Shown here piece by piece: positions 22,066 to 32,913 of a stretch of 64,000 bases of DNA. Source of the stretch: Chondrus crispus (taxonomy: Eukaryota; Rhodophyta; Florideophyceae; Gigartinales; Gigartinaceae); the NCBI RefSeq assembly GCF_000350225.1, contig NW_005178758.1, forward strand, positions 124,001 to 188,000, in the 5' to 3' direction. The stretch's first letter is position 1. Each line of letters begins with the position of its first letter. Made by a program: the position numbers and the translations under genes. The notes below the pieces were generated by a model. It was not told the origin of the DNA and made no database searches. It was given only the letters and a program-made list of their open reading frames with translations.

Positions 22066-22942
22066 GGGTGACCCCACCGCCAACAAAATTTCTGTCCTAA
22101 AATTCCAACCACTAAAGTTTGGACCGATGGACTAAAGTTCGGACCGATGGAAGAAATTTTGAACCCCACCGCGCCACCATTTGTCCTAAAGTTTAGAATT
22201 TGGGAAGGATTCTTTTCCAAACCAAAATTATTTGGTCGAGATTTTTGTCCAAAGCGCCGTTTGGGCGAGCTTCGTTCTATAGTAACGGTACAGAAAACAT
22301 CTGAATTTCATGTGCTTACAGCTCTACCAAAGCTCTTCCAAATGGCTTTGGGGCTGTTTTGACTGAAGTCCCATCAATAGTGTGGGACGCAAAAAGGAGT
22401 GTTGTGCAGCCTTCGCTCGTGGACATTTCCCATCTTCTCCCTCCTTCTCGTCTTCTGAGAAGTGCAGGCAATGGCTGAGGTGGTTACTAGGACTGATGAC
22501 TCGGCATTAAGAGTGAGGAAAAAGGGTAAGGGACTGGGGTGGTCAGACGAGGAGAATCTTGCCCTGTGCGTTGCTGAGAGCGCAGTGTCTGAGAACGCCG
22601 CGAATTGAAAGCGTGGTGTACTTGCCGAGTTGATAATTCCCAAACAGGAGCCTACATATTATGGAGAGCGGGCAAGTGACGAGCAAAAGTTGCCGCCAAT
22701 TGTGGAACAGACGCGTGCAGTAGCTTGCTTCTTTGCGCCAAATGTATTTCTACGACATACTTGTAGCCTAATTGGGGTGACCCTGAATATGAATAGATGT
22801 ATCGTGTTACAGGCGCGGTGGGGTTCATCTCTGAATCACCACCTCCCCCAAAGCGCGGCTTGATTAAAAGATAGTAGATCCAATTACCGGAGGACAACTG
22901 TCTGCTTTTTGCGATTTTGGGCAAGGCGCGGTGGGGTCACCC
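22066..22942 (+). mobile_element. PIF/Harbinger-type short element, copy 1
   Basis: 877 bp with terminal inverted repeats GGGTGACCCCACCGC / GCGGTGGGGTCACCC, flanked by TTA on both sides (22063-22065 and 22943-22945). The 3-bp TWA target duplication and G-rich ends are those of PIF/Harbinger elements. It is almost identical to the copy at 23496-24372 (one difference seen near 22147 versus 23577). It carries a small Myb/SANT-like open frame, so it looks like an internally deleted relative of an autonomous element; no transposase remains. Confidence 0.85.
22471..22608 (+). CDS. Myb/SANT-like domain remnant of a PIF/Harbinger element, copy 1
   Basis: A 45-codon open frame starting MAEVVTRTDD and containing GKGLGWSDEENLALC, then VAESAVSENA. 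PIF/Harbinger elements usually carry a second gene with a Myb/SANT DNA-binding domain that starts with this kind of W-x-x-E-E-N/D-x-x-L block. The protein stops after the first helix, so it is a truncated remnant. The same frame is kept in copy 2. Confidence 0.55.
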   Translation: MAEVVTRTDDSALRVRKKGKGLGWSDEENLALCVAESAVSENAAN

Positions 22943-22984
22943 TTAGGCATCTAAGATTTGGAAACCATGCAGGATAATCATGTA

Positions 22985-23492
22985 CAGGGGGGGTCGCGAT
23001 ATAGTGCTACCCTGTGTCAGTGGGCCGAAAACGGCACTATATCGAACCAGGCACTGTTAGATAATGAGATTTACGGCTTTTTTGCAGCCACTTCCTTGCA
23101 TCACTGCTCAGAAAGATCGCTCGCAGGACGCCATCACTCATGCTTTGTATCTTCACTACGGACTCAAGTCTAATCAAGCATTTCTGTTATTAGTGGCTGC
23201 CGAGCCGTCGCATTGACTTCCTCCTTTCTCGCAGCTATAAATGCCAGCCTACACTTTTTCAGATGTCCAATTGCATCATCGACCCTGCCTTTTTCCGCCA
23301 TAGTCTATTCGAGGTAGCAACTGCATAATAACTTTCCGTGGCGGCAGTGGCTCTCGGGCAGTACGTCCATCCAACTGCCTCTCTGGAGACCCTTCATTTT
23401 TGGCTCAAAATGCGTGCCACCCGCAGAACGGTAGCACTATATTGGAGCTGGCACTAACAAAGATGGCACTATATCGCGACCCCCCCCCCCTG
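22985..23492. mobile_element. Tc1/mariner-type MITE between the two PIF/Harbinger copies
   Basis: 508 bp with ends CAGGGGGGGTCGCGATATA...TATATCGCGACCCCCCCCCCTG, flanked by TA at 22983-22984 and 23493-23494. Inner copies of GGCACTATATCG/CGATATAGTGC occur near both ends (for example about 23032-23044 and 23475), which look like repeated transposase sites. No coding capacity was seen. The TAA target of PIF/Harbinger copy 2 overlaps its right TA, so the neighbour landed at its edge. Confidence 0.7.
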
Positions 23493-23495
23493 TAA

Positions 23496-24372
23496 GGGTG
23501 ACCCCACCGCCAACAAAATTTCTGTCCTAAAATTCCAACCACTAAAGTTTGGACCGATGGACTAAAGTTCGGACCGACGGAAGAAATTTTGAACCCCACC
23601 GCGCCACCATTTGTCCTAAAGTTTAGAATTTGGGAAGGATTCTTTTCCAAACCAAAATTATTTGGTCGAGATTTTTGTCCAAAGCGCCGTTTGGGCGAGC
23701 TTCGTTCTATAGTAACGGTACAGAAAACATCTGAATTTCATGTGCTTACAGCTCTACCAAAGCTCTTCCAAATGGCTTTGGGGCTGTTTTGACTGAAGTC
23801 CCATCAATAGTGTGGGACGCAAAAAGGAGTGTTGTGCAGCCTTCGCTCGTGGACATTTCCCATCTTCTCCCTCCTTCTCGTCTTCTGAGAAGTGCAGGCA
23901 ATGGCTGAGGTGGTTACTAGGACTGATGACTCGGCATTAAGAGTGAGGAAAAAGGGTAAGGGACTGGGGTGGTCAGACGAGGAGAATCTTGCCCTGTGCG
24001 TTGCTGAGAGCGCAGTGTCTGAGAACGCCGCGAATTGAAAGCGTGGTGTACTTGCCGAGTTGATAATTCCCAAACAGGAGCCTACATATTATGGAGAGCG
24101 GGCAAGTGACGAGCAAAAGTTGCCGCCAATTGTGGAACAGACGCGTGCAGTAGCTTGCTTCTTTGCGCCAAATGTATTTCTACGACATACTTGTAGCCTA
24201 ATTGGGGTGACCCTGAATATGAATAGATGTATCGTGTTACAGGCGCGGTGGGGTTCATCTCTGAATCACCACCTCCCCCAAAGCGCGGCTTGATTAAAAG
24301 ATAGTAGATCCAATTACCGGAGGACAACTGTCTGCTTTTTGCGATTTTGGGCAAGGCGCGGTGGGGTCACCC
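23496..24372 (+). mobile_element. PIF/Harbinger-type short element, copy 2
   Basis: 877 bp, the same family and length as copy 1, flanked by TAA (23493-23495 and 24373-24375). The different target duplication (TAA versus TTA) shows an independent insertion rather than a segmental duplication. Confidence 0.85.
23901..24038 (+). CDS. Myb/SANT-like domain remnant of a PIF/Harbinger element, copy 2
   Basis: The 45-codon frame is the same as at 22471-22608, starting MAEVVTR with the WSDEENLALC block. It is a remnant rather than a working DNA-binding protein. Confidence 0.5.
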   Translation: MAEVVTRTDDSALRVRKKGKGLGWSDEENLALCVAESAVSENAAN

Positions 24373-24375
24373 TAA

Positions 24376-26464
24376 GCACAAATGTTGTAAGCAACTCAAG
24401 GGCTACAGAAAAAGGCAGGGCAGAGATTACAGACGACGACTGATGGATGCGTTGCGTACTTTCTTGATACGTAGGTGCAATTGCAAAATGGATACGGTGT
24501 GGCACGAATACTGTACCTTCGTACTTGTACAGTAGCTGTAATCAACTGAAGGCGGTGAGCTGCATTTTTGCGACGTGAGATGGAGGAAATCACGATGGAG
24601 CCTCCTCCGTTCCCATCGATGTCTCTTATCCCTCTTCCCGCCATGCTCGCTCCTGCGGCCCCATCCTATTGTTGTCTCTACTCTGGGAATGGCGTGGTGT
24701 GGTATAGACGTACTGTAACACCACATGCCAACCTGGCGCATCGTCACTCTGGTGAAGCGCGTCTTCACGCCAGGCACATAAAGCTTTAACATGTCCGCCA
24801 GGCTACGCAGAGTCTAGATGGCACGTGTCCTTATTTGAGGTTGCTTTCATGATAAGAAAAGAAAGATACTCTCTCCACAACACATGGCTCCCGCGAAGCG
24901 AATGTATGGACAAAAAAAGTAGAGAGCTTACCCAGCACGATTACCCAGCACGATTACCCAGCACTATTTTTACAGGGTTTCGGAAAGAAGCAGTCACAGA
25001 ATTCTGAAATTCAAACGTGAAGAAGAGTGCGTCACTGTGGATGGTTCTCGCTAAGTCTCAACAAATACATTGCTCAAGCGACGTAAGAGTTTACCGTAAG
25101 CAATGCCGTAGCAATTCCTTTGCTGTGCAGCGAAAGATAGGACGTCGCTGAGTCCGACTGCATCCTGCAGTCATGCAGTACAACTAACCCGAAGTACAGT
25201 ACCCTTGTTCTCCTGAGATGAAATGCGTTCAGCGTCAATCTACAGATCTCTTTAGTGTCTGCTTAACTGTACAAGTACTGTACAATACTTCTGGTGTGGC
25301 ATATAAAGGCTTATGTTTCGTGCCATTACTCTAGGAGGTGCACGCACAGCCAACACTGCTTTCATCCATCCCCGGACTCTCTTGGTCCTGACGTGATCTC
25401 TCAGGTCTGAGAAGCTGCCAGTTGCACATATCTAATGGGCGTACTAGACCACTAGACCTTTGTCTGTAACTGAGACAAAGGCCTACTAGACCTTTGTCTC
25501 AGTTACAGACATACAGCGAAGTTAGTAGATCTTTTACAAATACCCTCACCGAATAGTAGACCTTTGTCACTGTTAGAAGAGCACTGTCGACAAAATTGTT
25601 CGCAAATAGAGTAGGCCCAACACACCTAAAACTATCCCGTGTACAATACCGTAGGATGCCAAATTCTGCAGCCGTATAAACCTGGTTCATTGACTTGGAA
25701 ACCGTTTGCAGAATATTTGTATGACATACCTGCATTTATGGGTTTTGGCAAGTAAACTTTAAATTGGTAATTCATCCGCCTGTCCTCGGCTATGAACTGT
25801 GATGCAAAGAACACCGATGCCTCCCTCCTCCTGTGGAGAGGGGGCCGACTGTGGCTTTCATGTGTGCGTGTCTGATGTGCCCTAACAGCAGTGCCTCATC
25901 TACTGTGCTGTCATAGCTCTGCATGGAACCACATGGCCAAACTGTGAAGCGGTTGCAGTATCAATTCGCTTCATATCTTCCACGAACTAAAGCGGATACT
26001 TCCACAATGATGTTGGCATGTGCCGACAACGCTGATAAAGTCGCAAAACCGTTGCAAGAGATCTCTCTAAAATCCACTGGTGAATGGGCACTCACCCTAT
26101 AACATCCGTTGACACTCTCAGGGCAGTCTCACATACAAACTGGTTCCATCTCTTAAATGCGTTCTCAAGTCGTGACTCTGCAAGTCGTAAACAAGACATT
26201 GAGCAAAAACAAAACCATTCACGCAAGAAAATAAAAACATCCTGTCGACTCAACCTGCCCTGCTTTGTGCCGATATTCCGACGTCTGCTTGCCTAGCATC
26301 TTCTCCCAGTCTTTCAAATGGAGCTCCACAACCCATCTCATCGACCTTCAGCGCCTCTGCCAGCTTTTCCAGAATCATCCTCTCCTGCTTCACAACCTCC
26401 CCCATCCGCCGTTGTCACCTTTACCGCCGCCTCAATGAGCAACTACTTCTCAATGTCTCCCAAG
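24376..26464. other. Gene-poor spacer between transposons
   Basis: No convincing gene was found in 2.1 kb. Seen here are a 13-bp tandem (TTACCCAGCACGA, about three copies, 24928-24966), several TACTGTAC palindromes (24509-24536, 25262-25290), a TATA-like ATATAAAGG at about 25300, and a 21-bp hairpin at 25461-25511. A plus-strand open frame beginning ATG at 26318 (Ser/Pro-rich) runs up to the Gypsy-2 insertion at 26464; whether it was ever a gene is unclear. Confidence 0.5.
25461..25511. repeat. Perfect 21-bp inverted repeat with 9-base loop
   Basis: TGTCTGTAACTGAGACAAAGG, then a 9-base loop, then its exact reverse complement. Part of the arm (TAGACCTTTGTC) recurs near 25557. It could be the centre of a small palindromic transposon or a structured RNA. 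Confidence 0.8.
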
Positions 26465-26898
26465 TGTGGCCAGCCACAGGCACACAGTCCACAACGACAG
26501 GGAGTCGGGTTTCGGAGTTCGTAATCGGTCCGTGAGCGGGTCTGGAGAGGACGGCTCAGGAAGGAACGAGGTTGTTGGCCACTTGGTGTGACCCAGAGCG
26601 AAGGTGATGGTCGAGAAGCGGGTCCGAGGAGACGGCTCGGAGTGCTGACGACCAGCTTGACCAGTCGCGTTTGGTCAAGGGCGGTGACGGTGTTTTTTGT
26701 TCGTGATTGTCTGCCTTCCCAACAGTGGTTGGGTCGGCCTTTATATTGTATCGACACGAAATCAGCTACTACCCTTCTGGGTTCTATAAACCCATATAAG
26801 GCATATCAAGGATGCTACTGTAGACTTGTTGGTAACCAGTGCCCCATAAACGGAATTATCAATCAGATGCGTAGGTCGATTTGCGACAGCGTGCCACA
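26465..26898 (-). repeat. Gypsy-2 3' LTR
   Basis: 434 bp, matching 31690-32123. A TATAAAGG box on the minus strand lies at 26738-26745. Confidence 0.92.
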
Positions 26899-26938
26899 CT
26901 GCCCCTATGAGGTCTGTCGCGGCAGGAGGCGACATTGC

Positions 26939-29900
26939 TCAGGAAAGGCTAAGCTGATGTTTAACCTTGTTCACGAGCTTCTTTTTTGACTTGAACGTGT
27001 TGAGGAAGTCTGCAACGATATCGGGTATGTCGGCGAAAAGGTCGGCGACCGGTTGCCAGGTCCAGTCGCGTTTGTCAGGAAGCCCTTCCCATTGAACGCG
27101 AAAGAATAAACCGTCGGGCGCTTCACCGACATCCAGTATTTTCTCGATGACTTCGAAGCGGGATTCGGTTCGCTCGGCTAGTTCCATCATTTCTTTCGGT
27201 ATGGGGGAGCCGAGCAAAGAGTCACGATACTTGATAAGACGAGCGCAGTGAACTCGTTCAGTCTTACCGTTACGTAGAGAAGATATTCCATAAACAAGGG
27301 GACTGTGGACAGCGGTTATGCGACACGGTCCGAACCAGCGAAATCGCAGTTTGTGTCCTCGATCGTTGGCGCGTCGGACGAGGACAAAATCACCGATAAC
27401 AAATGAGGGTTGTATAATGTTTGTAGCTTTGTTGTGTGCAGCAATGGCTCTTTCACGACGTAGGCTTACAGAGCGATCGGCATCTTTGTGAACTTGGTCA
27501 AGTGAGTCCTGAAGTTCAGAGATGCCCAGTACCTGAGCTGCACGAGCGTGTTCCAAAGATCTCCATTCATGAGCTTCGGCAGTATGGGGTAAAATGCGTA
27601 GGACAGGGCGATTAGGAGGTATTCCCGTCATGACCTCGAGAGGGGAGCGAGAAATACCATTGGAGCGGCGACCAAGGCGATCCAGACTGGTTTCGTTGAG
27701 CGCAGAAGCGATAATTGGGATAACAGAAGCCCAGTCTTGGGGGGCGAGCTTCAATTCAGCGATCATGGCCCTTGTGGCAGATAATATGGAGCGCATCAGA
27801 GATTCGACGGTCCCGTTGGCCCATGGGGAATAGGCGACGGAGAAATTGTGTTGGATTCGATACGTCTTGGCGAGTTCCTCGAGCACTTCGTTTTTAAAGT
27901 GCGAGCCTTGATCGGACAACCAGATGTTAGGTGTCGTAAAGACGCGGTTCCAGCGAGCTAGTACTTTAGCGGTGTGTGTAGCATCTGCGGAATTGGAAGG
28001 TTCGAGCCAGCAGTAGCCGCTTAGGTCATCTTTGACCACCAATACGTACTTGCGGTCCTCATCACTATCACCGAGGAACAGGTAGTCAAAGTGAATAACT
28101 TCGTTTGGCTTGGAGGCGTGTAAGGTCGTTGATAGGGGACGTGGGACCTTGTTTCCACTCTTGGAAAGGACACAGAAAAGACAAGATGAGATGAAAGAGC
28201 GAGTGTCATCTCGGAGGTCGGTCCACGTGAATGCTTCCCGTAGTGCGTTCCAAGTGGCATCTGAACCACGATGTCCAGCGTTTCCGGCGTGAGCGACTGT
28301 CAGTAGTCGTAGCTTGAGGTCGACACAATCCTCAGGTATCCAAACTGCCCCTTTGATAGCCAGCAGCCCTGAATTGTGTGGTTTAGCAGTACATGGCGCG
28401 GAGGCCTTGTGTATGGATTGGGCGGTAACGATCTCAGCAGCAGAGGGCCACTCGAACTCAGGGGAGTCCGGAGGGATAGTGACACCGTTGAATGGGAGCG
28501 CAGCTGTAACGCGGCGAATGGAGGGGGCTCTTCGATAGCCTCGCATCCATCGTGTCATTATGTCTGGCCAGATGTTGGAATCTCCAGGGACGTGCTCAAT
28601 TCGATAATTAAATGCACTTAGGAAGAGTGCCCAACGAATGACCTTGAGTACCTTGTGGCGGCCTAGGGATGGTTCCATTGAGACCGGGCTGAAAGCGAAC
28701 AGCAAGTTGCGATGGTCTGTGAAAACACGGGTGGAGGGGTCGCACGCGAGAAGGTAGTCTAGTTTGCGGAAAGCTTGCACAACGGCGAATGCCTCGCGCT
28801 CGTAGGTAGACCAGTGTTCCTCACGTTCAGAAAACGTTCCACTGAGAAATGCGAGAGGTTGATGTGCTTGGTCCTCGATAGGTTTCGACAGCTCAGAAGG
28901 TTGGCACTGTGTTGCACATACGGCCCAGTGCTTATCGGACGCGTCGGTGTGCACGCAAAGGGACAAATTCGGGTCGCGGTGTGCGAGTCGAGTTGCTTCT
29001 TGCAGCTGCTCTTGGAGGTCTTTAAACGCTGCTTCGTGTTTGTGGCACCATCCCAAGTCACTGAGGGTAAACTTAGAGATAGATTTCTTCTTTCGGCTTC
29101 CGCCTGCCCTAGTGTAAGCATGTTCTAGAAGTTCGCGCAAAGGCGCGGCACGTTCAGCGAAACGTGGGATACTCGTAGAGACCCAGCTTGCTCCGTGAAC
29201 GTACTCGCAGAGCTCTCCGGCCGTGCGGGGGAGATCGGAGTCCTTGAGTCCTGAAAGGTTCTTCGGGTTAAACCGTACACCATGGGAATCAATAATGCGA
29301 CCGCACCATGTAGCTTCTCGGAGAAAGAAGTCAGACTTAGGGAGCGAAACAACAAGTCTGCGAGCACGGCAGATCTCGAAGAAACGGCGGAGTATGCGGA
29401 GGAGGTGCACCTCGTCTGTGGCGAAAAGAATAAAGTCGTCTAGCCATGCCTTGAAATTTTCGCGTAGTTCGTTGAAGCAGTCTGCCACCTTTTCCTGAAA
29501 GTTAGCAGCTGAGTTGGTTCCTCCTTGAGTAGTACGGGTAGGCATCACGACCCCATCTGGTGTCATGAAGGCGAAAAGTGGCTGACTCGCGGGGTGCAAC
29601 GGGGCTTGCCAATACCCACTACAGAAGTCGATAGCGGCGAAAGCATTGGAACCCCGAGCGTCGGAGAGTTCTGCCTCGATGTTGGGCATTGGCCAGAACG
29701 TCTGGACGGTCGCATTGTTTACGGGGCGGTAGTCGACAGTAAGTCGATACATGGCCGGAGGGCGCTTCGGAACGATGAGAGGAGCGGATACCCATTCGGG
29801 AGCGGTAACTTTCTTGACCAATCCAAGCTTTAGCAACTGCCGCACGTATCGGGACATGAACTCCTTCTTGGGCGGTGGATAGCGACGTTGTTTTGCACGG

Positions 29901-31663
29901 ACAGGCACGGCGTCCCGTTTGAGATTAACTCGTAAAGGTTTGATGTCAGCAGGTTCTCCAGCATCAAGCCTTAGCTTTATGACGTCGGAAAATTCGTTCA
30001 GGAGGGCCTCGAGACCTTTCAGGCCCTTGACAGTCATTCCCCTTTTTCGAGCTTCCTCGATCTTCTGCTGACGGGTATTTTTCTTGTCGGAGGGGTTTGC
30101 GGGACCAAGGTCCAACCAGCCGTCATCGTCGTTGAGATCAGCGTCGTCAGCTCCGCCCTCCGCGTGGTAAACGCCTTCGAGAATTCTGGCGATCTTACCG
30201 TTTGTGCGTCGTTCGGCGTGTTGGTCGAACAGTTCGGGTACGTCAACAATTCCGGCATGTTTTTCAGCGGCGGCAGCCAGTATGTCACGGGTATTGAGAC
30301 CAAGGGCTTCGAGCAAAGGACGACCTATGAGCGGTTCCCCGACGGCTTGTTTCGTCACGAGCCAACGAACGCCTCGAAGCGTTAGCGCAGACCCGTGTCT
30401 GATGTGGAGCTCAGTGTCCACAGTTACTACCTGAGCACAGGTAAGCGAAGCTGGGGTTCCATCGGGAAGGTTTGCTGCCATATTAAATGTCCGTGGTCGG
30501 GGCAGGATTTCAACCGTGTGCTCGACACCTGCCTTTCTCAAATTATTGAGGATATGTTCGTCGAGTATGTTGTCGTCAGAACACGTATCTGCACAGACAG
30601 TAGTGTTGTAGTGCTCACCAAATGTTGCGGTGAATACAACGCTCTTTGAGTCCGTGGAGAGGAATTCCGTAGTTCTCTTTGCGTTTTCCTTCCGTTTCCC
30701 TCGATGATCTTCAAACAGGCGGTCTTTCACGTCCTTTGGACACTCTCGGCAGTTTCGAAGGTAATGATGTATGCCGCGTTTGCTGTGCTCTTCCCAGAGG
30801 CACAGAGGCGTCTTATTGGTGGGGTCCGAAGGCTTCCTCGGACCTTTTGCGCGCTTCAGGGGGTCTTTTGCAAACCCGTTCTTTGGCGTTGGCGTCCGTT
30901 TTTGATCCCTTAATTCGACGGCGTAGATCTGGCAGTTTACCGCTTCTTTGATAAGAACGGATATGAACTTCTTCAGGTTCTTTTCAAGGCTCTCATCATA
31001 CGAGATGCGTCTTCGCATCTCCCGCTTCAAGGCTGCAGGCTGAAGCCGTTGTACGAGAATGCTGACTGCCTTCTTTGGGTTATCCTCACGAAAAGTACCA
31101 TATCCGATCCCGTCAAGGCGTTCGAAGAAATCGGCGCAGTAAAGTGTTATGCGAGCGTCAGCTTCTGTGATGTGTGTTGGCATTGAAAAACTTTCCAAGG
31201 CTTTCTCGATTATGGAAGGGTCGTTGATACCGAAGCTAGAACGTTTGACAAGTGAATCCACATATGTCTTGATGTTATCGCTTGTGAGACTGTTTGCGTC
31301 CTCGGCGTTGGGCGCTATCTCATCGAACTTTCCCATGTAGAACAAGCTTTTCAGCAGCGAGCGATCGATACTCGCGGTGTAGGGCAGGGGTGTCATGGTC
31401 GGTACTTCCGCCTGCTTGGCGGTGATTTCAAGTTCGTATCTTTCACGCTCCTTCAAGAAGCGTGCAACTTGAGTCGGATCGACACTCCGTAAAACTGGGG
31501 CAGAAATAGGAGCGAATAAGGCAACCCCAGCAGAACTAGACTGCGAGGCGCCATCCGATGTTTCAAAGTTTAACATCGGAACGAAAAAGGATTTTCGATT
31601 GCTGTCGAGCAGTTGGGGTCCTTGAAGTGGTGAATTGGTGCGCTGGGTCCTGCGCGTGTTCAT
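26939..31663 (-). CDS. Gypsy-2 Gag-Pol polyprotein
   Basis: About 1574 residues from the ATG at 31663, only 26 bp inside the 5' LTR. Domains in order are a helical gag, then a Cys/His cluster (CLWEEHSKRGIHHYLRNCRE) in place of a plain CCHC knuckle. The protease-like region has DTCSDDNIL. Reverse transcriptase has LTVDYRPVNNATVQTFWPMP and WLDDFILFA. RNase H has a TDASDKHWA motif. Integrase has GHRG...CLFC and DDE residues (WLSDQGSHFKNE). A C-terminal chromodomain (FEVIEKILDVGEAPDGLFFR, then VQWEGLPDKRDWTW) completes it. Chromodomains of this kind steer integration towards marked chromatin. A single fused Gag-Pol frame implies processing by the element protease from one precursor. Confidence 0.9.
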   Translation of the reverse strand: MNTRRTQRTNSPLQGPQLLDSNRKSFFVPMLNFETSDGASQSSSAGVALFAPISAPVLRSVDPTQVARFLKERERYELEITAKQAEVPTMTPLPYTASIDRSLLKSLFYMGKFDEIAPNAEDANSLTSDNIKTYVDSLVKRSSFGINDPSIIEKALESFSMPTHITEADARITLYCADFFERLDGIGYGTFREDNPKKAVSILVQRLQPAALKREMRRRISYDESLEKNLKKFISVLIKEAVNCQIYAVELRDQKRTPTPKNGFAKDPLKRAKGPRKPSDPTNKTPLCLWEEHSKRGIHHYLRNCRECPKDVKDRLFEDHRGKRKENAKRTTEFLSTDSKSVVFTATFGEHYNTTVCADTCSDDNILDEHILNNLRKAGVEHTVEILPRPRTFNMAANLPDGTPASLTCAQVVTVDTELHIRHGSALTLRGVRWLVTKQAVGEPLIGRPLLEALGLNTRDILAAAAEKHAGIVDVPELFDQHAERRTNGKIARILEGVYHAEGGADDADLNDDDGWLDLGPANPSDKKNTRQQKIEEARKRGMTVKGLKGLEALLNEFSDVIKLRLDAGEPADIKPLRVNLKRDAVPVRAKQRRYPPPKKEFMSRYVRQLLKLGLVKKVTAPEWVSAPLIVPKRPPAMYRLTVDYRPVNNATVQTFWPMPNIEAELSDARGSNAFAAIDFCSGYWQAPLHPASQPLFAFMTPDGVVMPTRTTQGGTNSAANFQEKVADCFNELRENFKAWLDDFILFATDEVHLLRILRRFFEICRARRLVVSLPKSDFFLREATWCGRIIDSHGVRFNPKNLSGLKDSDLPRTAGELCEYVHGASWVSTSIPRFAERAAPLRELLEHAYTRAGGSRKKKSISKFTLSDLGWCHKHEAAFKDLQEQLQEATRLAHRDPNLSLCVHTDASDKHWAVCATQCQPSELSKPIEDQAHQPLAFLSGTFSEREEHWSTYEREAFAVVQAFRKLDYLLACDPSTRVFTDHRNLLFAFSPVSMEPSLGRHKVLKVIRWALFLSAFNYRIEHVPGDSNIWPDIMTRWMRGYRRAPSIRRVTAALPFNGVTIPPDSPEFEWPSAAEIVTAQSIHKASAPCTAKPHNSGLLAIKGAVWIPEDCVDLKLRLLTVAHAGNAGHRGSDATWNALREAFTWTDLRDDTRSFISSCLFCVLSKSGNKVPRPLSTTLHASKPNEVIHFDYLFLGDSDEDRKYVLVVKDDLSGYCWLEPSNSADATHTAKVLARWNRVFTTPNIWLSDQGSHFKNEVLEELAKTYRIQHNFSVAYSPWANGTVESLMRSILSATRAMIAELKLAPQDWASVIPIIASALNETSLDRLGRRSNGISRSPLEVMTGIPPNRPVLRILPHTAEAHEWRSLEHARAAQVLGISELQDSLDQVHKDADRSVSLRRERAIAAHNKATNIIQPSFVIGDFVLVRRANDRGHKLRFRWFGPCRITAVHSPLVYGISSLRNGKTERVHCARLIKYRDSLLGSPIPKEMMELAERTESRFEVIEKILDVGEAPDGLFFRVQWEGLPDKRDWTWQPVADLFADIPDIVADFLNTFKSKKKLVNKVKHQLSLS

Positions 31664-31689
31664 CCGCGGAGTGAGCACTTAGAAATTTC

Positions 31690-32123
31690 TGTGGCCAGCC
31701 ACAGGCACACAGTCCACAACGACAGGGAGTCGGGTTTCGGAGTTCGTAATCGGTCCGTGAGCGGGTCTGGAGAGGACGGCTCAGGAAGGAACGAGGTTGT
31801 TGGCCACTTGGTGTGACCCAGAGCGAAGGTGATGGTCGAGAAGCGGGTCCGAGGAGACGGCTCGGAGTGCTGACGACCAGCTTGACCAGTCGCGTTTGGT
31901 CAAGGGCGGTGACGGTGTTTTTTGTTCGTGATTGTCTGCCTTCCCAACAGTGGTTGGGTCGGCCTTTATATTGTATCGACACGAAATCAGCTACTACCCT
32001 TCTGGGTTCTATAAACCCATATAAGGCATATCAAGGATGCTACTGTAGACTTGTTGGTAACCAGTGCCCCATAAACGGAATTATCAATCAGATGCGTAGG
32101 TCGATTTGCGACAGCGTGCCACA
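31690..32123 (-). repeat. Gypsy-2 5' LTR
   Basis: 434 bp, matching 26465-26898. It holds the element promoter; TATAAAGG on the minus strand at 31963-31970. Confidence 0.92.
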
Positions 32124-32913
32124 CAAGTGCCATTCCTGCTCTCTCACTTTTCCCAGCATATCGTCCAGCGCCCTCTTCTTCATGTATTTGGAAATGCTTT
32201 CCAGTTCTTTTCCACCCGCGTCCGCGGGAGTTCAGCACACATAACGCCCCTGCACGCATCTTGCCACTCGGCGATTTCACTCTCATCGACATTCCCGTCC
32301 TCCATTGCTACGCACAAAACATACTTCGACTAGCGAGTTGTCAAAATCTTGCGTTTGCTTGCCTCCGGCCTGAACGGCCCAAGGGTAGTCGAGAGATGTT
32401 GCGCTGCCGCGAGAAATCGCAGCTGAATCGAGGGTCAAGCTCGCACCTGATTGACGGAGCGGACATGCTGCCGAAGGAATGGAACGTGAACAAGTCTACC
32501 AGCTACTTCGAGCGGGGGCGTGCATGAGCAGGGCTAAAGGCATCTGCTTCGATTACGCTCCCGCCTGGAGGTCAGGGTTCGGGGCGGCCAGGAGTATGGC
32601 TGGGTGTATCAGTTTCGGTACGGACCGGGATTGGGACATCACCACGCCCGTGGACGTGTTGTTGCTCCTGCAACTCCGCGCGCACCCTAGGTTTGCGCTT
32701 GGCAACATGTCTCGCGACGACGTAACCGACGACTACCCTGCGGCCGGAACCTAACCGGCCCGTCGTGGGCCCCGGGTGATATGACGCTGAACAGCATCGC
32801 CGCAAACGTGGGGGCGGCGACAACGCTGTAGCATTTCGAGGGCTGCGACGGCGTGCGCGACATGTTCGCGGTCGCAGCGCTGGGGCCGGAGGTTGAGGCC
32901 GCGGGTGCTGGGA

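Larger units (their letters stand above)
26465..32123 (-). mobile_element. Gypsy-2: apparently whole chromodomain Ty3/Gypsy element
   Basis: 5659 bp bounded by 434-bp LTRs that look identical (TGTGG...CCACA) and a CAAG duplication (26461-26464 and 32124-32127). One long gag-pol frame fills the interior, leaving only about 40 bp before the 3' LTR. Matching LTRs and the open frame point to very recent insertion; no break was noticed. It belongs to the same broad lineage as Gypsy-3. Confidence 0.93.

Noticed and set aside
22374-22643. Minus-strand 89-codon frame repeated at 23804-24073
   Set aside because: It is antisense to the Myb/SANT remnant and is repeated only because the whole transposon is.
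26318-26464. Short Ser/Pro-rich frame ended by the Gypsy-2 insertion
   Set aside because: It could continue on the far side near 32128 but is too short and featureless to call a gene.
26588-26989. Open frames inside the Gypsy-2 LTRs, present twice (also 31813-32244)
   Set aside because: They are duplicated only because they lie in the LTRs and cross LTR borders.
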